DNA of 64,000 nucleotides from Leptobrachium leishanense (lineage: Eukaryota > Chordata > Amphibia > Anura > Megophryidae): contig CM019067.1 of NCBI GenBank assembly GCA_009667805.1, positions 160,661,049 to 160,725,048 on the forward strand. Direction: 5' to 3'. Below, one piece after another: positions 57,230 through 64,000 of this stretch (positions are counted from its first letter, which is position 1; every line of letters begins with the position of its first letter). Below the pieces are notes generated by a model. That model worked only from the letters and a program-made list of their open reading frames with translations, ran no database searches and was not told the DNA's origin. The position numbers and the translations under genes are program-made.

Positions 57230-57507
57230 GGGTAATGGTGGCCACACAAAATATAGACACTTTGGGTCCAATTTGGACATATTCACTTAGGGGTGTACAC
57301 ACTTTTGTTGCCATTTGTTTAGACATTAATGGCTGTGTGTTGAGTTATTTTGTGTGGACAGCAAATTTACACTGTTATACAAGCTGTACACTCACTACTT
57401 TACATTGTAGGAAAATGTAATTTCTTCAGTGTTGTCACACGAAAAGATATTATAAAATATTTATAGACATGTGAGGGGTGTACTCACTTCTGTGAGATAC
57501 TATATGT
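57230..57507. mobile_element. Tc1-like transposon terminal fragment
   Basis: The right edge reads 'gtgtactcacttctgtgaga' followed by TACTATAT, a well-known Tc1-type terminal repeat. The left part has 'tcacttaggggtgtacacac', a related inner repeat. No transposase remains. Confidence 0.6.
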
Positions 57508-57514
57508 CAAGGAC

Positions 57515-57730
57515 GCCCTTGATAAAGGCCTGGTGTGGTGCAGAAACATCAGCTTTTTATATGTTTTGATAAATAAACCTTATTTTATTCAAGTCCTGGA
57601 GTGTGTCCAGAATTTTGCCATTTCTATATTTTTCCATTGGACTTTTTCTCCCGGGCATTCCATCAGAATCAAGACGGAGTGCTGGTACATTGTGTGTAAT
57701 AAATATATATATATATATATATATATATCA
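57515..57730 (+). repeat. Penelope-type tail with decayed hammerhead
   Basis: TTGATAA, a GGCCT hairpin remnant and AGAAAC at 57519-57547 echo a hammerhead core with at least two core changes. The following 'agtcctggagtg', 'ccagaattttgcc' and 'gagtgctggta' match the tail at 21950-22045. An AT microsatellite ends it. Confidence 0.55.
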
Positions 57731-59092
57731 GATACAACTGACTCTATACACATTGTGCTTCCACACTTTTGCAAACCTCTGAGTTAAAATGAAATAAATA
57801 ATTATTAGGACTACCCAAGTACTATTCTTAACACATTTTTGTATTATTCCTACCAGCCATATTGTTCACAAGATTCTAGAACGAAAAATAAAAGACACAA
57901 CACACATGTTTTCAACATGCACATACATTTACATTATTCATAGAGACCTCTCATTGCCGCCAGGACTTTGTTTCCATTTTTTATCAGGTTTTCTTAAAAA
58001 GAAGTCAGGACCTTCAGTTCTGATTTGTCCTCTTGTATTGTTTCTGTCTCATTAGTGCACATACTGTAACATCTACATCACTTTTGAAATAGAAAATAAT
58101 GTTACAATACCGACATACAGACATCGATGTCTCGGTTTGTAATCTGATATATGGTACACTTTTCGTGATCTGTTTTCGGCGTAATCTGAAAATAATTAGA
58201 ACATATAATATTGAACAGACAGAGAAAATACATATTTAAGGTATGCTTGAAGCCAATTACTTGCAGGTACTCCAGAATCTTTGATACATTGCTTTTACAG
58301 AGTTCCATCAAAGACCTTAACTAATCTAAAAAAGCTTTAGAGAAAGAGATGTATGCTTCTGAACTCAAGGCTGTACACTCAGATGAAAAGATATACACAC
58401 CAAGCGCAGAAGTTCCTTTTTGTAAAATGTCACTGGCCTTCCCCAGCTGCACACAGATTACATCCAGACACTTTCATGTCTATTAATGAACAAATGGAGT
58501 ACTTAGATTTTTAGTATCTTCTTATAATTACTATAATTAAGACATCCATATGAATGAAGTGTGTTATAAATTCCAATACGTTTTATTTTGCTTCTAAGGT
58601 GACTTTTTTTTCCCACTGTCCACACTTACAAGAGCTATTTCTGTAATTTTAATAACTTCTGTTAATAAATCTTTAGGTGGAAATTAAAATATGATAATTT
58701 CAGTTTTGCTGAAGTTTAAGTACAAAATTACTCCGCTAGAAGAGGATAATATCTGTTTTCTATTTTTGTGGAATTAAAATGAAAATGTGATGTATTTAAC
58801 CAATATTTTCCAATATCTTGTTTTATAGCTACCTACTAAAATGATAATTACAAAGTTTAACATGACATGTCTGATTCAATAGTCGCTTGCAATTTAATCA
58901 ACCGCATTGTTTTTTCAGAGTCTCTGCCCTCCAACCTCTGCTTGCCTGAATTACTTGTGCACATGCAAAGTCTGAAGGTAATTTTGGTACCAGTGGATGG
59001 ATATCTTGATACAAAGGGTTGCAAAGGACCTAAGGAGGCTATGCATACTGTAAAGCATCTGCCCTGTCTGAAGGATATGGTCAACATATGCG
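57731..59092. other. Non-coding DNA, nothing recognised
   Basis: AT-rich sequence. A 77-codon frame at 58867-59100 has no similarity I recognise. No repeats or element ends are visible. Confidence 0.45.
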
Positions 59093-59339
59093 GTTCCTAG
59101 TAGACATATGCATTTGTTTTAGTACTAAAACGATTTAGTCCGAATTTTGGGATAATTTAGTTTTTGTATGACTCAAGAGAAACGAAACTGCTCAGTACAA
59201 AAAACGAAAGAAACTAAAATAAAATGCACTACATTTTAGTTTCAGTCCTTTTTGTGATATTACATTGATGAGTGAAGGAGACCAGCAATGAAGAGCGCAA
59301 CATCCGTAGTTCTGCACCCTCCACATGCCAATGCAGTAT

Positions 59340-59625
59340 GATGTTCTATACAGAGAGGGGCATTAATTAATGCAGGAGGATGTTCTATACATTATACAGA
59401 GAGGGGTATTAATGCAGGAGGATGTTATATATACATTATACAGAGAAAGGTATAAATTGAGGAAGATGTTCTATACAGAGAGGGACATTAATTAATTCAG
59501 GAGGATGTTCTATATATTATACAGAGAGGAGTATTAATTAATGCAGGTGGATGTTGTATACATTATACAGAGAGGGGTATTAATTAATGCAGGAGGATGT
59601 TCTAAACATTATACAGAGGAACCTT
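59340..59625 (+). repeat. About 42-bp minisatellite in hAT copy B
   Basis: Units contain 'tgcaggaggatgttctatac' and 'attatacagagaggggtatt'. About seven imperfect units are visible here, against two to three in copy A (40400-40510, reverse orientation). Confidence 0.85.
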
Positions 59626-59874
59626 TTTTTAAGCCCTTTAAATCCAGTGGCTGTGAGCGCTGAGATCGGCTGCTTGTTACATTATCTCTCAGTACAATGT
59701 ATCAGGCTCAGCTGTTACAGTAACTGACTGTAACAGCGCTCAGAGTTTCAGTAAAACAAGGAAATAATATGGTTTTAACCTCTTATATATAAAAATATTA
59801 TTTACTAGTTTTCCTGAAACTCTGAGCGCTGTGATGAGCAGCAGTCAGTTACTGTAACAGCTTTGCCTGACACA

Positions 59875-60003
59875 GGGCAGTATTACAATGTTGGTGCCAA
59901 CTTAACCAGAGCTGTTGTAAACTGAAAACCTCCATAGGCTATAATGGCTCTGGGAAGTTTACAACAGCTCTGGTTAAGTTAGCACCAACTATGTAATATA
60001 GCC
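59875..60003. mobile_element. Foldback MITE nested in hAT copy B
   Basis: It is the counterpart of 40022-40151 in reverse orientation, starting GGGCAGTATTAC and ending GTAATATAGCCC. Confidence 0.8.
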
Positions 60004-60081
60004 CACATTGTGCTGAGAGTGAGAGATACTGTAACAAACAGCGATCTCAGCCCTCTGAGGAGCCCCTACAATAGTAATTGT

Positions 60082-61256
60082 CAAGCAAATTTATACGTAT
60101 CTGGTAGCGCGATGTCAATCGCTTCTCAGGACCAGGGTGCCTCTCATATAATACATCATCCACATGGGTTATATAAAAAAAACAGAAAAGTATAATAGTG
60201 CAGATTGTATTCTTACAATATTATCAGACACTCTAGGATTATCCAACTCACAAGGATAGAGTCCTATCACTGGCTCTGAGTGGTTAGGTTCGTCTGGGTT
60301 GTTTTTCTTCTATTATTTCAAAGGTAGCCCACACCTTTGTGCAACTTTTGGCTTCTCTTGTTTGTTGGATATAAAAGAGAAAGAAAGGACTTCTTTGTGC
60401 AGATCAACTGATAATGTATCAGAATTAACAATAAATGAGACGTTAACTCACGTTTGGTGGAGCTTTTAACCAAGCTCTAGGGAATCAAGCATGTGGATTT
60501 GTTAGTGGGTCAAATCCATAAAAAAAACAAAAAACGGTTTCCAGGACATGGAGGCCAAAAAAATTCCAGAATGAACCAGTTTTTAAATTATAAAAGGCTT
60601 TATAAAGTCATAATTTATTAAAATTAGGCCTTTAAAATAAAGCCTTTTTTAATTTAAAAACTGGTTCATTCTGGAATTTTTTTGGCCTCCATGTCCTGGA
60701 AACCGTTTTTTTTTTTTTTTATGGATTTGACCCACTAACAAATCCACATGCTTGATTCCCTAGAGCTTGGTTAAAAGCTCCAAACGTGAGTTGACATCTC
60801 ATTTCTTGTTAATTCTGATACATTATCAGTTGATCTGCACAAAGAAGTCCTTTCTTTCTCTTTTACATCCAACAAACAAGAGAAGCCAAAAGTTGCACAA
60901 AGGTGTGGGCTACCTTTGAAATAATAGAAGAAAAACAACCCAGACGCATCTAACCACTCAGAGCCAGTGATAGGGCTCTATCCTTGTGAGTTGGATAATC
61001 CTAGAGTGTCTGACAATATTGTAACAATACAATCTGCACTATTATATATTTTTCTGTTTTTTTTTTATATAACCCATGTGGATGATGTATTATATGAGAG
61101 GCACCCTGGTCCTGAGAAGCGATTGACATTGCGCTACCAGATACGTATACATTTGCTTGATTGTTACACTTGATTTAGGGGAAACCTCTACACATCTGGT
61201 TTGGCATCAGGACACGGGTGTTGGTGCATTTTTTGGGCGCTTACCATTTTTCTTTG
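60082..61256. mobile_element. Unclassified palindromic insertion (1175 bp)
   Basis: Arms of about 540 bp (60082-60610 and 60630-61162) are inverted copies, centred on an AT-rich spacer near 60620. About 95 bp of unique sequence follows the right arm. A 15-bp duplication (60067-60081, 61257-61271) flanks it, and hAT copy A shows the empty site. A long duplication of that size suggests target-primed or retro-type insertion rather than a cut-and-paste transposon. I recognise no coding sequence. Confidence 0.85.
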
Positions 61257-61416
61257 TACAATAGTAATTGTATCCACTGGTTTTCGGATGAATGAAATTA
61301 GTTTTCATACTAAAGAACTGAAAACGAATTTCTTTAGCAACTAAATAAATTGCATTTTAGGACTAATCCATTAGTTCAAAACGAAATTTTGTGCTGTGCA
61401 CATGTCTAGTTCCTAG

Positions 61417-62623
61417 GACCAAGGACTGTTTTCGAGATTCTGAATGCTTATTAGATAACTTGTGGCAGAGATGCAGGAATAAGTATCACCCATATAGGTT
61501 ATCTGTATTGCAACCCACAATAAGACTAGCCTGGACGGAGCCAGCATTTCTCTGTGTGAGGTGCAGATAGCCTCTGACTTCCCTCTCCTTTCCACCCCCA
61601 GCAAGGCCTTTCTTCCAGTTTGACCAGGGCTATGTCCACCAGATAACAGACTTCCCTGGGAATGCTCCTGCACACCCGCTAAAACAATGTGAATACAATG
61701 GCAAAGCTTTCAATATAGCTAGAAAGCATGTACTAATATGTTGTCCACTTGTTCTAAATATCTCTTATGTTTGGGAGCCCGGGGGAACTCTAAATCTGCT
61801 CATCACACAAGAAGACCCTTGTTTGATGTGCTGAATTATATTTTAAGACTATGAGTACACATTTTGCTCTAGAAATAGGTGGAGATACGTACCATCTGTA
61901 TTACCCATATGCTTAGTTTTAAGTGTCGCGTAGACAGAAATACTTTCATTTTCAATAATTTGTACTGAAAATTATTAACATTTTAAAAAATCTTTATAAG
62001 CACAAGCAGTGTTACTTGATGAAGTAAGTAACATTTCAGATGGTATGACAATCTTCTATTAATAAGTAGAAAAAGGTACTTTAAATAAAGTTAATAGAAT
62101 AATGTGTAATGCTTAACATAATAATGCTGCCTATAGTGGCTATGGAGGTGTTATATTACAAACGTAAACTGGCAGATAGTCAATGGCAACCTAACTTCAC
62201 ATCTGCAAAGAAATCTCTCCATATCCAGGCAAAAAAATTACCTCTGTTCCGTCCGAGGCACTACTAGGGACACACTAAGGCTGGCCATCCACTGGGTCCG
62301 TAGACGGACGGCCAACTTGGCCGTCCGACTATAGACATCTTTTTTGAATGATTTGGGTCATCTACTGGAAGCGACTATGAACGACCCAGATCGCCTGACG
62401 GCAAAACCGCCGAACGCTGCCGAACTGAAAAAAGAAGAACCCTGCAGCCGAACACTGCCAAAAACATGAAGGGAACTGCGGAGCTGTCTCTGGTGCTGAA
62501 AGTTTTTTTTAAAGCTGTTTCAGCACCAGGAACAGCAGCAGAGTTCCCTTAATGTCTTCATCAGCGGTTGGCGGTGTTCTAGACCAAATAGAAGATTAGG
62601 AAAGGTTTGGCTATCTTGACATA
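61417..62623. other. Non-coding DNA with a small hairpin
   Basis: 62460-62560 has an inverted repeat ('agggaactgcggagctgtc' region against 'cagcagagttccctt'). The rest is AT-rich with no gene. Confidence 0.45.
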
Positions 62624-62814
62624 CAGGGTTATTCAGAGAGCGTGAAAAGCAGGAGAATGACTGGAGAATGACTGGAGAATAGAAAATTCTAGGTCAAAAT
62701 AGCCAAACCAGAAAAATTCTCCCTTTCATCTCACTTTCCAAATCGGCTATTTTGACCTAGACCTTTTCATTCTCCAGTCATTCTCCTGCTTTTCACGCTC
62801 TCTGAATAACCCTG
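62624..62814. mobile_element. Foldback family element, complete short form (191 bp)
   Basis: It starts CAGGGTTATTCAGAGAGCG and ends CGCTCTCTGAATAACCCTG, and the sequence folds into a long hairpin ('gaaaagcaggagaatgactgg' against its complement). It is the cleanest copy of this family in the window. Confidence 0.85.
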
Positions 62815-62963
62815 CTAGAAATTTCACTTCTCCAGTCAATTCTTCTGTGTTTCACCTTTTATTAAATAGACTTGATAGAAAATAAATTGATCAAGTGAAA
62901 CCTGCTCATTATTATTACTACTATTATTGTACTAGTTACATTTATAGTCAAGAGTACAGAAAA

Positions 62964-63144
62964 CAGGTCTATTCAGTAAATGGGGAAACTCAGGAGAATT
63001 GGCATGATAAGAGAACAATCTAAACCAAATAGCAGATTAGGAAATTGAGATAAATGGGAGAATTTTTCTGGTTTGGCTATTTTGACATGGATTTTCACTT
63101 CTCCAGTCAATTCTCCAGAGTTTCACCTTTATCAAATAGACCTG
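62964..63144. mobile_element. Foldback family element, diverged short form
   Basis: It starts CAGGTCTATTCAGTAAATGG and ends 'tatcaaatagacctg', the same variant end as at 49096-49106 and 51340. Confidence 0.7.
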
Positions 63145-63247
63145 ATAGTTTTGAATCAAGGAATAACTATTCATTGTGTACTTGTTTTATACATTTATGG
63201 TGATCTCCAGACTGCCTGATAAATATTAATAGGTTAGTTTTTACATA

Positions 63248-64000
63248 CAATCAGGTCCAGAAATATTGGGACATCGACACAATTCTAACATCTTTGGCTC
63301 TATACACCACCACAATGGAGTTGGAATGAAACAAACACAATGTGCTTTAACTGCAGACTGTCAGCTTTAATTTGAGGGTATGTACATCCAACTCAGAGGA
63401 ACGGTGTAGGACTTACAGCAGTTTGCAGATGTGACTCCCACTTGTTAAGAGACCAAAGGTAATGGGACAGAATAATAATCATAAATCAAACTTTCCCTTC
63501 TTAATACTTGGTTGCAAATCCTTTGCAGTCAATCACAGCCTGAAGTCTGGAATGCATAGACATCACCAGACGCTGGGTTTCATCCCTGGTGATGCTCTGC
63601 CAGGCCTCTACCGCAACTGTTTTCAATTCCTGCTTGTTCTTGGGGCATTTACCCTTCAGTTTTGTCTTCAGCAAGTGAAATGCATGCTCAGTGGGATTCA
63701 GGTCAGGTGATTGACTTGGCCATTGCATAACATTCCACTTCTGTCCCTTCAAAAAGTCTTTGGTTGCTTTTGCAGTATGCTTTCGGTCATTGTCCATCTG
63801 CACTGTGTAGCGCCGTCCAATGAGTTCTGCAGCATTTGGCTGAATGTGAGCAGATAATATTGCCCGAAACACTTCAGAATTCATCCTGCTGCTTTTGTAA
63901 GCAGTCACATCATCAATAAATACAAGAGAACCAGTTCCATTGGCAGCCATACATGCCCACGCCTTGACATTACCACCACCATGCATCACTGATGAGGTAG
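63248..64000 (-). mobile_element. Tc1-like transposon, cut by the window end
   Basis: The terminal repeat begins CAATCAGGTCCAGAAATATT after TA (63246-63247). The transposase 3' half follows on the minus strand. The other end lies outside the window. Confidence 0.9.
63501..63989 (-). CDS. Tc1-like transposase, C-terminal part
   Basis: This 162-residue open frame has V-Q-M-D-N-D-R-K-H-T (second catalytic D), then W-P-S-Q-S-P-D-L-N-P-T-E (third catalytic residue E), about 34 residues apart, and ends G-F-A-T-K-Y, the family's usual C-terminus. The enzyme cuts and pastes the transposon at TA. The first methionine here is internal: the frame continues past the window. It is unbroken over the part seen, so it may be a fairly young copy. 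Confidence 0.9.
   Translation of the reverse strand: MMHGGGNVKAWACMAANGTGSLVFIDDVTAYKSSRMNSEVFRAILSAHIQPNAAELIGRRYTVQMDNDRKHTAKATKDFLKGQKWNVMQWPSQSPDLNPTEHAFHLLKTKLKGKCPKNKQELKTVAVEAWQSITRDETQRLVMSMHSRLQAVIDCKGFATKY

Larger units (their letters stand above)
59101..61408. mobile_element. hAT element copy B, with a palindromic insertion
   Basis: The ends TAGACATATGC and GTGCACATGTCTA are flanked by GTTCCTAG on both sides (59093-59100, 61409-61416). It is homologous to copy A (39810-40753) in inverse orientation. It differs by an expanded tandem array (59340-59625) and a 1175-bp insertion at 60082-61256. Confidence 0.9.

Noticed and set aside
58867..59100. 77-codon ORF as a small gene
   Set aside because: No recognisable motif, and it runs into the target duplication of a hAT element.
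59340..59625. Possible CRISPR-like or satellite array
   Set aside because: It lies inside a hAT element, and copy A has the same unit at lower count.

Overview
The window looks like intergenic DNA from a vertebrate, most probably a frog or other amphibian. That placement rests on the mix of families: a sushi-type Metaviridae retrotransposon, a full-length L1, a CR1 LINE tail, Penelope-like elements with hammerhead-ribozyme motifs, Tc1/mariner transposons, tRNA-type SINEs, and dense hAT, PIF/Harbinger-like and TTAA-type MITEs. I found no convincing host exon, rRNA gene, cellular tRNA gene or CRISPR array. Nearly every translatable stretch belongs to a transposable element. Species identity is inference.

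Layout. 1-2800 shows nothing I can name. 2801-4388 is a perfect 794-bp tandem duplication that includes the first 60 bp of a 5' LTR. 4329-10075 is a young sushi-like LTR retrotransposon (739-bp LTRs, TSD GGCTG) with gag, a broken protease, one long RT-RNaseH-integrase frame and an out-of-frame chromodomain. 10318-10539 is a decayed gag of similar type. 10806-11597 is a solo LTR with TSD GTTTC. 12436-20343 holds MITEs and hAT elements separated by unique DNA. 20745-24156 contains two inverted LTR-like sequences, hammerhead-centred foldbacks, a SINE and a CR1 tail. 25740-35030 is a nested stack: Penelope-like element, cut by an L1 (26510-34373), cut by a hAT element (31325-33240), which contains a Harbinger-like MITE. 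35400-50700 is a dense field of MITEs, including about a dozen copies of one 420-450 bp family. 50756-57510 has a TTAA-type MITE, a Tc1 fragment, a SINE, minisatellites and a hAT carrying a minisatellite. 59101-61408 is a hAT element hit by a 1.18-kb palindromic insertion. The window ends inside a Tc1-like transposon on the minus strand.

The most informative system is the sushi element. An 11-nt stretch at the predicted start of its RNA is complementary to the primer-binding site just after the 5' LTR, which points to Tf1/sushi-type self-priming rather than tRNA priming. Its gag ends with an in-frame G GGA AAC slippery heptamer followed by a possible pseudoknot, the same heptamer used by the domesticated mammalian relative PEG10. 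The copy is probably non-autonomous because of a break in protease and a frameshift before the chromodomain. A second notable item is a hammerhead ribozyme motif with an intact core (21413-21453, minus strand) in the centre of a foldback.
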